From the NCBI GenBank assembly GCA_026005075.1, contig BPKJ01000001.1, forward strand, positions 860,867-924,866: a stretch of DNA of 64,000 bases. The letters run 5' to 3'. The notes under the pieces were generated by a model, which saw nothing but the letters and a program-made list of their open reading frames with translations, had not been told where the DNA came from and made no database searches. Both the position numbers and the translations under genes were made by a program. This document shows, piece by piece, positions 28,745-39,339 of this stretch. Source of the DNA: Lysobacteraceae bacterium (GTDB taxonomy: Bacteria > Pseudomonadota > Gammaproteobacteria > Xanthomonadales > Xanthomonadaceae). Numbering within the stretch: position 1 is the stretch's first letter; each line of letters starts with the position of its first letter.

Positions 28745-29641
28745 ATGCGCACAACAACGATGTTTACAGCCCTCGTCCTTGGACTTGCCGCCTGCGGCGG
28801 ACCGCCCACCGGGGAGGATGCCGGCGCGGCCGCCCCGCAGCCGCCCGCGCCCGCGCCGGTGGCGCCGAGCGCGCCGCCGCCCGAAGCCGGCGCCAGCGCC
28901 GCGCTCGAGGCGGTGATCGCCGGCAGCTGGCGCGCGCCGGAGAACGTCGCCCGCGACGTGTGGAGGCATCCCGGGCCCACCCTCGCCTTCTTCGGCATCA
29001 CGCCGGAGATGACCGTGGTCGAGATCACGCCGGGCGGCGGCTGGTACACCGAGATCCTCGCCCCCTATCTGCGCGAGCGCGGACGCTACGTCGCTGCCGT
29101 CATCGACCCGGATTCCGCGAGCAGCGACAAGGCCCGCGCCTACTACGCGCGCAGCCGGCAGACGCTGCAGGAGCGGCTGGCGGCGGCGCCCGAGGTCCTG
29201 GACCGAGCCGAGATCGTCGCCTTCGACCTCAGGAACCCCGTGTTCGGCCCGCCGGGCAGCGCGGATGCCGTGCTCACCTTCCGCAACGTCCACAACTGGA
29301 TCGGCAGCGGTACCGCGCCGGCGATGTTCAAGGGTTTCTTCGAGGTGCTGCGGCCGGGCGGCGTGCTGGGCGTGGTCGAGCACCGTGCCGCCGCGGACGT
29401 GCCGGAAGGGGACCGCTCGGGCTACCTCGGCGAGAACCAGGTGATCGAGCTGGCCACGCAGGCGGGCTTCGTGCTCGAGGCGCGCAGCGAGATCAACGCC
29501 AATCCGCGCGATACCCGGGACCACCCCAACGGGGTCTGGACCCTGCCGCCCACCCACCGGCATGACCCGGCCGATGCCGCGAAGTACGCCGCGATCGGCG
29601 AGTCCGACCGGATGACCCTGCGCTTCCGCAAGCCGGGCTGA
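28745..29641 (+). CDS. Predicted lipoprotein with class I SAM methyltransferase fold
   Basis: A 298-residue protein that begins with a lipoprotein signal ([12 protein letters not shown], lipobox LAAC with Cys about 16) and an Ala/Pro-rich linker (about 20-55). The methyltransferase-like domain follows: [21 protein letters not shown] (motif I region), [13 protein letters not shown], an [14 protein letters not shown] acidic/NxHxW motif and [13 protein letters not shown]. Domain order and motifs match a family of exported methyltransferase homologues. As S-adenosylmethionine is cytoplasmic, catalysis in the periplasm is doubtful. It may bind another ligand. Confidence 0.82.
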   Translation: MRTTTMFTALVLGLAACGGPPTGEDAGAAAPQPPAPAPVAPSAPPPEAGASAALEAVIAGSWRAPENVARDVWRHPGPTLAFFGITPEMTVVEITPGGGWYTEILAPYLRERGRYVAAVIDPDSASSDKARAYYARSRQTLQERLAAAPEVLDRAEIVAFDLRNPVFGPPGSADAVLTFRNVHNWIGSGTAPAMFKGFFEVLRPGGVLGVVEHRAAADVPEGDRSGYLGENQVIELATQAGFVLEARSEINANPRDTRDHPNGVWTLPPTHRHDPADAAKYAAIGESDRMTLRFRKPG

Positions 29642-29687
29642 TCGCGCGGCGGCTGGCTGCGTTCCCGACCGGCTGCACGCATCGACC

Positions 29688-30968
29688 ATGGCGGCACCCG
29701 AGCACGCCCCCAGCCTGTACGCGGCGACCGCTCACCCGGCGCCCGAGCGCCCACCGCTGGAAGGGCGCTGCGTGGCCGATGTCTGCATCGTCGGCGCCGG
29801 CTACACCGGGCTCAATGCCGGACTGCACCTGGCCGAGGCCGGGTACCGGGTGGTCGTGCTGGAGGCGGCCCGCGTGGGCTGGGGTGCCTCCGGCCGCAAC
29901 GGCGGGCAGATCGTGCACAGCTACTCCCGCGACCTCGATGTCATCGAGGCCCGCTACGGCCATGACACCGCCCGCGCGCTGGGCGCGATGGCCTTCGAGG
30001 GAGCACGGCTGCTGCGCGAGCAGGTCGCCCGCCACGGCATCGCCTGCGATCTCAGGGACGGCGGCATCTTCGCCGCCAAGACCCCGCGCAAGGTGCGCGA
30101 ACTCGAGCGGCACAAGGCGCTCTGGGAGCGCTACGGCCACCCCGGTCTGGAGCTGCTGGGGCGGGAGGAGGTGCGGGTCCACGTCGGCACCGATGCCTAC
30201 CATGGCCTGCTCGTCGATCCCACCGGCGGCCACGTCCACCCGCTCAACCTCGCGCTCGGCGAGGCGCGCGCGCTGGAGGCGCTGGGCGGCGTGATCCACG
30301 AGGATTCCCGCGTCCTGCGCATCGACCGCGGTTCGCGGCCGGTGGTGCACACCCAGCGGGGCGAGGTGGAGGCGCAGTTCGTGATCGTGGCCGGCAACGC
30401 CTATCTGGGCGAGCTGGAGCCCGAGCTCGCGGCCCGCTCCATGCCCTGCGGAACCCAGATCGTCGCCACCGAACCCCTCGGTGAGCGCTGGCGCGAGATC
30501 CTTCCCACCGACCATTGCGTCGAGGACAACAACTTCCTGCTCGACTACTACCGCCTGAGCGCCGACCGCCGGCTGATCTTCGGCGGCGGGGTGAACTACG
30601 GCGCGCGCGCCTCGGGACGGATCGAGTCGTGCATCCGGCCCAAGCTGGAGCGGATCTTCCCGCAGCTGCGCGGGGTGCGCATCGACTACGCCTGGAGCGG
30701 CAACTTCCTGCTCACGCTTTCGCGGCTGCCGCAGGTCGGCCGTCTGCATCCCGCCATCTACTACGCGCAGGGCTGCTCCGGCCACGGCGTGACCTACACC
30801 CACCTGATCGGCCGGGTCCTGGCCGAGGCGCTGCGCGGGCAGGCCGAACGTTTCGATGCCTTCGCCCGTCTGCCGCACCGCGCGTTTCCCGGCGGGCGGC
30901 GGCTGCGGGTGCCGCTCACCGCGCTCGGCGCGTGGTGGTACGAGCTGCGCGACCGCCTCGGCCTGTAG
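29688..30968 (+). CDS. FAD-dependent amine oxidase, gamma-glutamylputrescine oxidase-like (DAO family)
   Basis: A 426-residue DAO-family flavoprotein. The FAD dinucleotide motif is CIVGAGYTGLNAGLHLAEAG (about residues 33-52), followed by the ARVGWGASGRNGGQI stretch typical of PuuB/OrdL proteins. The C-terminal part has GRLHPAIYYAQGCSGHGVTYTHLIGRVLAEAL. PuuB oxidises gamma-glutamylputrescine in putrescine degradation. No other puu genes are nearby, so the actual amine substrate is uncertain and no symbol is given. Confidence 0.87.
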   Translation: MAAPEHAPSLYAATAHPAPERPPLEGRCVADVCIVGAGYTGLNAGLHLAEAGYRVVVLEAARVGWGASGRNGGQIVHSYSRDLDVIEARYGHDTARALGAMAFEGARLLREQVARHGIACDLRDGGIFAAKTPRKVRELERHKALWERYGHPGLELLGREEVRVHVGTDAYHGLLVDPTGGHVHPLNLALGEARALEALGGVIHEDSRVLRIDRGSRPVVHTQRGEVEAQFVIVAGNAYLGELEPELAARSMPCGTQIVATEPLGERWREILPTDHCVEDNNFLLDYYRLSADRRLIFGGGVNYGARASGRIESCIRPKLERIFPQLRGVRIDYAWSGNFLLTLSRLPQVGRLHPAIYYAQGCSGHGVTYTHLIGRVLAEALRGQAERFDAFARLPHRAFPGGRRLRVPLTALGAWWYELRDRLGL

Positions 30969-30983
30969 CCTTCCTCCGGCCGC

Positions 30984-31721
30984 TCAGGCGCGGTCGCCGG
31001 CGGCCACGCCGAGCCCGCCGCGGGGCGGGCAGAGCGCGCGTACACAAGGCGCGATCTCCCGCGCGCTGCGGGCGACGCGCAGGCGCGGGTGGTCGGCGTC
31101 CACCTCGTGTTCGGCCTCCAGCGCCCAGGTGGTGCGGTAGGGCACGTGCACGCCGGCACCGCCGAGCCGCAGCACCGGCTCGATGTCCGAGCGCAGCGAG
31201 TTCCCGACCATCACGAAGCGCTCGGCCGGCAGCCCGAACTCGCGCAGCAGGCGGGCGTAGGTGGGCGGATCCTTCTCGGAGACGACCTCGATGCGGTGGA
31301 ACAGGTCGCCAAGCCCGGACTCGGCCACCTTCCGCTCCTGGTGGAAGAGGTCGCCCTTGGTGATGAGCACGACCTCGAAGTCGCGGCGCACGTCCTCGAC
31401 CGCCTCGCGCACGCCGGGAAGCAGCTCGACCGGATGCTCCAGCACCTCGCGACCGAGGGCGAGGATGGCGTGCAGGTCGGCGGCGCGGATGCGCGCCTCG
31501 GTCAGGGTGATCGCGGTCTCCAGCATCGACAGGGTCATGCCCTTGGCGCCGTAGCCGTAGAGCCGGATGTTGCGACGCTCGGTGGCAAGCAGCTCGCGGT
31601 GCACGGCGCGGTCGTCCACGTCGAGGTAACGCGACAGGATGGCCTCGAACCGGGCCTGGGCCGCATCGAAGTAGTCCTGGCTGCGCCAGAGGGTGTCGTC
31701 GGCGTCGAAGCCGACCAGCAT
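30984..31721 (-). CDS. HAD-superfamily hydrolase
   Basis: A 245-residue haloacid dehalogenase-type phosphatase. Motif I is FDADDTLW (Asp nucleophile at about residue 5), motif II VVLITKGD, motif III Lys in VVSEKDPPTY, and motif IV VMVGNSLRSDI. An all-alpha cap lies between motifs I and II (about 20-95), placing it near the YjjG/GPH-like group. The substrate is unknown. The ATG at 31721 is chosen as motif I directly follows; the frame is open to 31802. It converges with the amine oxidase gene. Confidence 0.87.
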   Translation of the reverse strand: MLVGFDADDTLWRSQDYFDAAQARFEAILSRYLDVDDRAVHRELLATERRNIRLYGYGAKGMTLSMLETAITLTEARIRAADLHAILALGREVLEHPVELLPGVREAVEDVRRDFEVVLITKGDLFHQERKVAESGLGDLFHRIEVVSEKDPPTYARLLREFGLPAERFVMVGNSLRSDIEPVLRLGGAGVHVPYRTTWALEAEHEVDADHPRLRVARSAREIAPCVRALCPPRGGLGVAAGDRA

Positions 31722-31841
31722 CGTTTCGCGGCCTGTTGCCAAGGTGTGCTCCGTCGGGTCGTGGGGCGGCCGCGTCCGGGCTTCCGGCGCGCGGCGGTGC
31801 ATGATAGCCGGGCAGGAACGCTCGCCCGCAGGCCGCGCGAA

Positions 31842-32318
31842 CTAGCTTGCCCGACCACCGCGCCCCGCGGCGGCGGACCGCCGCGCGGCCTCGTACTGGG
31901 CGATGAAGGCCGCGGGCGGCATGGACGCGATGAGCGGGCCGATGAGGTCCTCGGCGAGCGGATGGCGCTCCGAGAAGCGCAGGCAGCAGCGGCCGAGATC
32001 GAGGCGCAGGCCGCGCTGGGCATAGCCCTCCCGCAGCCGCTGCTCGGTGTCGGGGTCGCCCAGCAGGCCCATGAGGTAGAGCGCATCGTGGCGTTTCTGC
32101 GCGGCCAGCGCGACGTAGGTCAGCGGCTGGCCGTTGTAGGTGTCGGGGTAGCGTGCGAGGGGCACGACCCAGCCGATCATCCCGTAGCCCATGGTCTCCT
32201 CGTACCCCGCCGGGAGGTGGCGCTGGACGAACGCACGTGCACGCTCGATCCTCGCCCGTCGGGGCTCCGGCAATCCGGCGAGATAGGCCGCGACGTCGGT
32301 GGCGGTGCTGTAGACCAT
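31842..32318 (-). CDS. DUF1801 (YdhG-like) protein
   Basis: A 158-residue cytoplasmic protein with the DUF1801 pattern: VAAYLAGLPEPRRARIERARAFVQRHLP, then the GYEETMGYGMIGW core, the TYVALAAQKRHDALYLMGL strand pair, and CCLRFSE near residue 112. The family has a phosphoribosyl-like/iron chaperone-like fold of unknown biochemical role. It lies 35 bases downstream of the Na/Pi cotransporter start-strand unit and may be co-transcribed with genes on its strand. Confidence 0.82.
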   Translation of the reverse strand: MVYSTATDVAAYLAGLPEPRRARIERARAFVQRHLPAGYEETMGYGMIGWVVPLARYPDTYNGQPLTYVALAAQKRHDALYLMGLLGDPDTEQRLREGYAQRGLRLDLGRCCLRFSERHPLAEDLIGPLIASMPPAAFIAQYEAARRSAAAGRGGRAS

Positions 32319-32352
32319 GGGGGTTCCCCTGCGGCCGGCTGGAGCGCGGCGC

Positions 32353-33984
32353 TCATCCTGCCGCAGGGGAACCCTCCCGATCCAGCTCCAGCGCGGCCAT
32401 GTGGACGGCAGCCTTGCCGGCCTGTTCGACCACGCGCCGGAGCAGGCTGATGCGGTCGAGCAGGTGCACCATCACTGCGGCACTCACCGCGCCCCGGCTG
32501 CCGTGGCGCAGGATCTCGCCCTTGGCATGCTGGTAGCCCTGCTCGAAGGCCTCGAGCAGGGGTCGCAGCGCGTCGGTGTCGGCCGGCGTGGCGGCATCCA
32601 GGGCGGTTGCCGACAGGATGCGCTCGGCGAGGGCGCGCAGGGACAGCAGCGGCGGCTGGATCCCGGCCGGCAGCTCGGGCGTGTCCGGCACCGCCGCGAG
32701 CTCGGTCGCCGCACGCGCAAGGCTGCGCAGGTACTGCGCCACGCGTGCGGCCCGGGGCAGCACGGTCTCGATGGCGGCAACCCCGGCCACCTCGATCCGC
32801 GGCACGAAATCGAGGATGGCCTCGGCGAGCCGCTCCAGCCGCGCACGGTCCGCGGCGAGGCGCTCGCTGTCCGCGTCGGCCTCGCGGCTCAGCGCCGCGC
32901 GTGCGAGCCCAAGCGCGAGCCCGGCGAGGCGGTGCAGCTCCATGCGCACGGCCTCGACGGCGAGTTGCGGCGTGCCGAGCACGTGACGGTCGAGGAAGCG
33001 TGGCCGCGCTGCATCGGTGGCCTCGGCCGCGCCGAAGCGCCGCTCGAGGAAGGAGACCAGCGCCGGCAGCAGGGGCCAGATCGCGACGATGCCGAGCAGG
33101 TTGATCTGCGTGTGCAGGAGCGCAAGCTCGGTGGCCGGCTGGTCCTCGATCCCGAACAGGCGCGCGAGCCGGCTGGACAGGGCCAGCAGCCACGGCAGCA
33201 TCGGCAGGGCGAGCGCGCCGGCGAACAGGTTGAAGACCACATGGCTGGCGGCCGCGCGGCGCGCCGCCGCGGTGGCGCCGAGGGTTGCGAGCACCGCGGT
33301 GGAGGTGGTTCCGAGGTTGGCCCCCACCACCATCGCGGCGGCCGCCTCGAGCGGCAGCGTGCCCTGCGCGGAGGCGGTCAGGATCACCGCGAGGGCGGCG
33401 CTGGAGGACTGCATGAGGACGGTCAGCATCGTGCCGGCCAGGGCAAACAGCGCCATGCCGCCCGCGCTGCCGGCGTCGAGGCCGTCCGGGATGAAGCCCG
33501 GGCCGATCCCGATGAAGGCCCCCTTGAGCGCGTCGAGGCCCAGAAAGAACACGCCAAAGCCGGCCAGGGCCTGACCCAGCGCGGCGCGGCGTCCCCGCGC
33601 GCTGATCCACAGCGCCATGCCGGCTGCGATGCCCGGCAGGGCGAGGGCCTTGAGGTCGATCGAGAAGCCCACCAGGGCCACGATCCAGGAGGTGAGGGTG
33701 GTACCGAGGTTGGCACCGAGGACCAGCCCGACGGATTGCCCGAGCCCCAGCAGCCCGGCGTTGGTGAAGCCGAGGATGGCGAGCACCACGGCGCTGCTGG
33801 ACTGCACGAGCGCGGTCACCAGCGTGCCCGCCGCCACCGCGCGGAGCCGGCTGCGGGTGGCGACCATCAGCAGGCTGCGCAGTGCCGGTCCCGCGGCGAT
33901 GCGCAGCCCGTCGCTCATGAGGCGCATGCCGAGCAGGAACAGCCCGATGCCGCCGAGGATCCGCATCGCACTCTCGCCGTCCAC
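32353..33984 (-). CDS. Na+/phosphate cotransporter family protein (NptA/YjbB type)
   Basis: About 543 residues. The N-terminal half has two Na_Pi_cotrans repeats with the diagnostic paired QSSSA motifs (ALVQSSSAVVLAILGFTNAGL and VLMQSSSAALAVILTASAQG) and GANLGTT repeated twice. The C-terminal cytoplasmic half is helical and PhoU-like (about 330-530). It probably exports or imports phosphate with Na+. The start is uncertain: GTG at 33984 has GGTGAGGA upstream, while the ATG at 33966 lacks a good ribosome binding site and the frame is open to 34041. Confidence 0.88.
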   Translation of the reverse strand: MDGESAMRILGGIGLFLLGMRLMSDGLRIAAGPALRSLLMVATRSRLRAVAAGTLVTALVQSSSAVVLAILGFTNAGLLGLGQSVGLVLGANLGTTLTSWIVALVGFSIDLKALALPGIAAGMALWISARGRRAALGQALAGFGVFFLGLDALKGAFIGIGPGFIPDGLDAGSAGGMALFALAGTMLTVLMQSSSAALAVILTASAQGTLPLEAAAAMVVGANLGTTSTAVLATLGATAAARRAAASHVVFNLFAGALALPMLPWLLALSSRLARLFGIEDQPATELALLHTQINLLGIVAIWPLLPALVSFLERRFGAAEATDAARPRFLDRHVLGTPQLAVEAVRMELHRLAGLALGLARAALSREADADSERLAADRARLERLAEAILDFVPRIEVAGVAAIETVLPRAARVAQYLRSLARAATELAAVPDTPELPAGIQPPLLSLRALAERILSATALDAATPADTDALRPLLEAFEQGYQHAKGEILRHGSRGAVSAAVMVHLLDRISLLRRVVEQAGKAAVHMAALELDREGSPAAG

Positions 33985-34133
33985 GACCGTCCTCACCTTG
34001 CGCCACCGCCTTCCAGTTTGCCCGATGGCCACCCGGTCCAACGAGAGCGGTGCGGGGCCGTGTTGACCCAGGACCGCTGCGGGCCGGATGATCGCCCCGC
34101 CCGCGCCGCCGCGGGGCCGCCACCGACCGCCCG

Positions 34134-35057
34134 ATGCCTTCCTCCAACCTGCGCGGCGTGCTGCTGCTCGCGACCGCCGTGGCCCTGTTCTCGCTGATGG
34201 ATGCGGGGCTCAAGCAGCTGGCCGCCGACCACGGCAGCTACCAGGTCGCCGCCCTGCGCGGACTGGCCTCGCTGCCGTTCGTGCTGGTCTGGGTCATGAC
34301 CACGACCGGGCTGTCCGCGCTGTGGAGGGTGCGCTGGCCGCTGCACCTCCTGCGCGGGGGGCTGGCGGTGGTGATGATGGTCGCCTTCGTGCACGCCCTG
34401 CGGCACCTGCCGCTGACCAGTGCCTACGCGATCTTCTTCGTCGCTCCGCTGCTGGTCACCGCCCTGGCGGTGCCGATCCTCGGCGAGCAGGTCGGACCGC
34501 GCCGCTGGGCCGCGATCCTCGCTGGTCTCGCAGGGACCATGGTCATCCTCCGCCCGGGCGGGCAGGGCATGGCCAGCGCGGCGGGGCTGGCCTGCCTGCT
34601 GGCCGCGTTCTGCTACGCGCTCTCGGCGGTGCTGGTACGGGTGCTGGCGCGCACCGACAGCACCCAGGCCATGGTGTTCTGGATGCTGGTGGCGATCGCG
34701 GCCGGGGCCGGGAGCCTTGCGCTTGCGGACTGGCGGCCGATCGCGCCGGCGCAGCTGTGGCTGGTGGCGGGGGTGGGGCTGAGCGGCGCTCTGGCGCAGT
34801 ACTGCCTGACCGAGGCCTTCCGCCACGGCGAGGCCAGCGTGATCGCGCCCTTCGAGTACACGGCGCTGATCTGGGGCACCTTGCTCGATGCCTTGGTCTG
34901 GGGCGTGCTGCCGGACCGCGGCACCTGGCTGGGCGCCGGCATCATCGTGGTCGCAGGGCTGTACCTGCTCCGCCGGGAGCGGCAGCGCGGCAGCCAGCCG
35001 GCCGTCGCCGCGGCAGGGGGCGATCCGGTCACGCGCGGCCGGAGCGATCGGAAATGA
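34134..35057 (+). CDS. EamA/DMT-superfamily permease
   Basis: A 307-residue membrane protein with ten predicted transmembrane segments in two EamA repeats. The first ends LAVPILGEQVGPRRWAAILAGLAGTMVIL and the second has QYCLTEAFRHGEASVIAPFEYTALIWGTLLDALVWG, both classic drug/metabolite transporter patterns. It belongs to the group related to S-adenosylmethionine or amino-acid exporters, but the substrate cannot be predicted. A long stem-loop covers its stop codon. Confidence 0.88.
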   Translation: MPSSNLRGVLLLATAVALFSLMDAGLKQLAADHGSYQVAALRGLASLPFVLVWVMTTTGLSALWRVRWPLHLLRGGLAVVMMVAFVHALRHLPLTSAYAIFFVAPLLVTALAVPILGEQVGPRRWAAILAGLAGTMVILRPGGQGMASAAGLACLLAAFCYALSAVLVRVLARTDSTQAMVFWMLVAIAAGAGSLALADWRPIAPAQLWLVAGVGLSGALAQYCLTEAFRHGEASVIAPFEYTALIWGTLLDALVWGVLPDRGTWLGAGIIVVAGLYLLRRERQRGSQPAVAAAGGDPVTRGRSDRK

Positions 35058-35071
35058 GGCTCCGGCCGCGC
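35033..35071. terminator. Bidirectional stem-loop between the EamA gene and icd
   Basis: A perfect 13-bp stem (35033-35045 with 35059-35071) encloses a 13-base loop that contains the EamA stop codon. It ends 8 bases before the icd stop on the other strand. There is no T-tract, but position and length suggest a shared terminator. Confidence 0.55.
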
Positions 35072-35078
35072 GCGGGGT

Positions 35079-36407
<1,329 letters not shown>

Positions 36408-36514
36408 GGAGTCCTCCGGGTAAGGGGCCGCGGCAGCCGCCACGGCGTGGATGGAAAGGGGCGTCGGCGCGCCATTGTCGGCGTTTTCACGTGCGCCTGC
36501 CACGCGGTGCCCGC

Positions 36515-36988
36515 TCAGGCGGTCGGCAGGGGCAGCACGCCCCCCGACTTGACCGCGCGCAGCACGAAGCTGGAGTTGACGTCGGCCACGTCGCCCTCGC
36601 GCAGCACCTCGTCGAGCAGGAAGTGGGAGAAGTGATCGAGGTTGCGCACGAGGACGTGCAGCAGGTAGTCCATCTCGCCGGTCAGGGCGTGGCAGGCGAT
36701 CACCTCCTCCCACTGGCCGACCTTGTGGACGAAGCGCTCGATGCTCGCCGCGTCGTGGCGGGCGAGCTGCAGGCGGACGAAGGCCTCAAGGCCATAGCCG
36801 AGCCGTTCGGCGTCGAGCACCGCGCGGTAGCCGCGGATCAGGCCCTCGGCCTCGAGCCGCTGCACCCGCCGCAGACAGGCCGAGGGCGACAGGCCGACCC
36901 GCTCGGCCAGCTCGGTGTTGGGCAGGCGCCCGTCCTGCTGCAGCGCGGCGAGCAGGCGCAGGTCGATCGGGTCCAGGCGCTCGGTCAT
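36515..36988 (-). CDS. Lrp/AsnC family transcriptional regulator
   Basis: A 157-residue regulator. An N-terminal winged helix-turn-helix ([50 protein letters not shown]) is followed by a RAM/AsnC ligand-binding domain (about 70-145) with the [20 protein letters not shown] motif. It is divergent from phhA across a 141-base gap with repeated candidate operator sequences. The natural inference is amino-acid (phenylalanine or tyrosine) responsive control of phhA, as AsnC-type genes often flank phhA in this group. Confidence 0.92.
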   Translation of the reverse strand: MTERLDPIDLRLLAALQQDGRLPNTELAERVGLSPSACLRRVQRLEAEGLIRGYRAVLDAERLGYGLEAFVRLQLARHDAASIERFVHKVGQWEEVIACHALTGEMDYLLHVLVRNLDHFSHFLLDEVLREGDVADVNSSFVLRAVKSGGVLPLPTA

Positions 36989-37029
36989 TAGTCCTGCAAT
37001 CCATGTGCGCGCATCGTCTTCATGGCGCC

Positions 37030-37035
37030 ATCATA
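37030..37035 (-). promoter_or_regulatory. Putative -10 element of the Lrp/AsnC gene
   Basis: TATGAT on the minus strand (five of six) lies 41 bases before the ATG at 36988, next to the repeated CGCAGCAA motifs. Confidence 0.4.
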
Positions 37036-37045
37036 GTGCGATTCA

Positions 37046-37099
37046 CGCAGCAAAATGCACACGATCTGCGCAGCAATTGCGTGATGCGCGCACTAGACT
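37046..37099. promoter_or_regulatory. Candidate Lrp-type operators and phhA promoter
   Basis: CGCAGCAA occurs twice as direct repeats (37046-37053 and 37069-37076), 23 bases apart, about two helical turns. The second copy runs into the palindrome GCAATTGC. TAGACT (37094-37099) 30 bases before the phhA ATG is a plausible -10. Assignment to the adjacent Lrp/AsnC protein is inference from position. Confidence 0.4.
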
Positions 37100-37129
37100 G
37101 AAGGCAGGAACCACACCGCGGAGGCCACC

Positions 37130-38017
37130 ATGGAGACGGCACAGCGCGTCGAGCACCGGATGACCGACAAGGGCTACGTGCCGGTCTACACGACCCGCGT
37201 CGTCGAGCAGCCCTGGGACGCCTACAGCAACACCGACCACGAGGTCTGGGGCCAGCTCTACCGGCGCCAGCGCGAGATCCTTCCCGGGCGGGCCTGCCGC
37301 GAGTTCCTGGAGGCCCAGGACGCGATGGGCATGAGCGAGGACCGCATCCCGCGCTTTTCCGAGCTGAACGAGATCCTCCAGCGCAAGACCGGCTGGACGC
37401 TGATCGGGGTCGAGGGACTGCTGCCGGAGCTGACCTTCTTCGAGCACCTCGCCGAGCGGCGCTTCCCGGTCACCTGGTGGATCCGGCGTCCGGAACAGAT
37501 GGACTACATCGCCGAACCGGACCTGTTCCACGACCTGTTCGGCCACGTGCCGCTGCTCATGAATCCGGTGTTCGCGGACTACATGCAGGCCTACGGCCGC
37601 GGCGGCGTGAAGGCGCACGCGCTCGGCGGCGATGCGCTGGTCCACCTGACCCGGCTGTACTGGTACACGGTCGAGTTCGGGCTGATCCGGCAGCCCGAGG
37701 GACTGCGCATCTACGGTGCCGGCATCGTCTCCAGCAAGGGCGAGTCGATCCACTGCCTCGAGAGCCCGGCCCCGAACCGCATCGGCTTCGACCTGCGCAG
37801 GATCATGCGCACCCGCTACCGCATCGACACCTACCAGAAGACCTACTTCGTCATCGACAGCTTCGAGCAGCTTTTCGAGGCCACCCGGCCGGATTTCGCG
37901 CCCATCTACCGCGAGCTCGCGGCGCTGCCGGCCATCCCGGCCGGGGCGCGGATCGAGGGGGACCTCGTGCTGCACGCGGGCACCGGCGAGGGCTGGGTGG
38001 ACGACGGCGACGTCTGA
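37130..38017 (+). CDS. phhA: Phenylalanine 4-monooxygenase
   Basis: A 295-residue monomeric bacterial phenylalanine hydroxylase that converts phenylalanine to tyrosine using a pterin and O2. Iron ligands are the two His in DLFHDLFGHVP (about residues 133-143) and the Glu in YWYTVEFGL (about 183). The aromatic and pterin contacts GVEGLLPELTFFEHLAERRFPVTWWIR are present. GGAG lies 7 bases before the ATG. The usual partner phhB (pterin-carbinolamine dehydratase) is not adjacent. It is divergent from the Lrp/AsnC gene. Confidence 0.97.
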   Translation: METAQRVEHRMTDKGYVPVYTTRVVEQPWDAYSNTDHEVWGQLYRRQREILPGRACREFLEAQDAMGMSEDRIPRFSELNEILQRKTGWTLIGVEGLLPELTFFEHLAERRFPVTWWIRRPEQMDYIAEPDLFHDLFGHVPLLMNPVFADYMQAYGRGGVKAHALGGDALVHLTRLYWYTVEFGLIRQPEGLRIYGAGIVSSKGESIHCLESPAPNRIGFDLRRIMRTRYRIDTYQKTYFVIDSFEQLFEATRPDFAPIYRELAALPAIPAGARIEGDLVLHAGTGEGWVDDGDV

Positions 38018-38081
38018 GGCGGGTGCCTCGAGGCGGCGGAACCGCGACAATGGCGGGGTTTTCCTCCACACCGCGCCGGCC

Positions 38082-38633
38082 ATGAACCTCCGATCCTTCG
38101 CCGAACACCGTCCCCGCCTCGGTCCGCGCGTGTGGATCGACCCTGCTGCGGTCGTCATCGGCGAGGTCGAGATCGGCGAGGACAGCTCGGTCTGGCCGAT
38201 GGCGGTGGTGCGGGGTGACGTACACCGGATCCGCATCGGCGCGCGCACCAACCTGCAGGATGGCGTCATCGTCCATGTCACCCACGACGGACCCTTCGGC
38301 CCCGAGGGTGGCCTGCCCTGCCGGATCGGCGATGACGTGACCGTGGGCCACGGGGCGATCCTGCACGCCTGCACGATCGAGGACGCGGCGCTGATCGGGA
38401 TGGGCGCGCGCGTGCTCGACGGCGCGGTCGTGCGCCGGCACGGCTACGTCGGTGCGGGGGCCCTGGTGGCGCCCGGCAAGGTGGTCGGCGAGGGCGAGCT
38501 CTGGCTGGGCAGCCCGGCGCGCTGCGTGCGCCGGCTCTCCGCGCGCGAGATCGAGCAGCTCCACTACAGCGCGCAGCACTACGTGCGCCTGAAGGACCGC
38601 TACCGGGCGATGACGGCCGCGGAGGACGGCTGA
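38082..38633 (+). CDS. Gamma-carbonic anhydrase-like protein (YrdA/PaaY type)
   Basis: A 183-residue left-handed beta-helix protein of hexapeptide repeats ([38 protein letters not shown]). The three zinc His ligands fall at [18 protein letters not shown], as in gamma-class carbonic anhydrases. A C-terminal helix follows ([23 protein letters not shown]). It forms trimers in the cytoplasm; catalytic activity varies in this subgroup. The ATG at 38082 is selected from a frame open to 37716. It follows phhA by 64 bases. Confidence 0.9.
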   Translation: MNLRSFAEHRPRLGPRVWIDPAAVVIGEVEIGEDSSVWPMAVVRGDVHRIRIGARTNLQDGVIVHVTHDGPFGPEGGLPCRIGDDVTVGHGAILHACTIEDAALIGMGARVLDGAVVRRHGYVGAGALVAPGKVVGEGELWLGSPARCVRRLSAREIEQLHYSAQHYVRLKDRYRAMTAAEDG

Positions 38634-38719
38634 GCCTTGCCGCGTCTTGCCACCATGCTGCCCGCGTCCTGCCCGATCCGCGGGCCAGGATGCCCACCCC
38701 ATCCCGCCGGAGTCCTGCG

Positions 38720-39244
38720 ATGCCCCGAGGCCTGAGTCTGCTGCGTGCGCTGGTCTGGCTGGCTGCGGTGGCGCTGTGGTGCCTGCCGGCGGCGGCGATG
38801 TGGCTGGGTGCCGAGGTGCACTGGGGGCCGCTCGACTTCGTGCTGGCCGCCACCCTGCTGGGCGGCAGCGCGGGAATGTTCGACCTCGTCCTGCGCCGTA
38901 CCCGGGAGCCGGCCCGGCTGGCCGGCGTGGGGCTGGGCCTGCTGGGCGGTCTGCTGCTGGTGTGGATCAACGCCGCCGTCGGCATCGTCGGCGCCGCCAG
39001 CGACGCGCGCAACCTCGCCTTCCACGCGCTGCCGGCGCTGGTCCTGCTGGTGGCGCTCGGCGTGCGCGGACGGCCGGCGGCGATGACGCGGACCATGCTC
39101 GGGGCGGGTTTCGCCCTGATCGTCCTCGGCATCGCCCTCCGCGCCGAGCCGGTGGCGATCGCCTTCCTCGGCGGCTGCCTTGCGCTCTGGCTGGCCAGCG
39201 CGCTGGCCTTCGCACGCGCCGCGGCGCGCCGTGCCGAGGACTGA
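38720..39244 (+). CDS. Hypothetical integral membrane protein
   Basis: A 174-residue protein with about five hydrophobic segments (about 8-32, 38-56, 70-90, 103-120, 130-165) and few charged residues between them, ending in an Arg-rich cytoplasmic tail. It is not recognised. GGAG eight bases before the ATG supports this start over 38690. It lies between the carbonic anhydrase-like and SDR genes on the same strand. Confidence 0.7.
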   Translation: MPRGLSLLRALVWLAAVALWCLPAAAMWLGAEVHWGPLDFVLAATLLGGSAGMFDLVLRRTREPARLAGVGLGLLGGLLLVWINAAVGIVGAASDARNLAFHALPALVLLVALGVRGRPAAMTRTMLGAGFALIVLGIALRAEPVAIAFLGGCLALWLASALAFARAAARRAED

Positions 39245-39339
39245 GCGGCGCCGGGTGCGGGCAGGGCACGCCCTTGGCCTGTGGGCGGTGCTCACGTAAG
39301 TTCGGCGGCAGCGGTCGGGAGCGAGCCGGGGAGGCGGGC

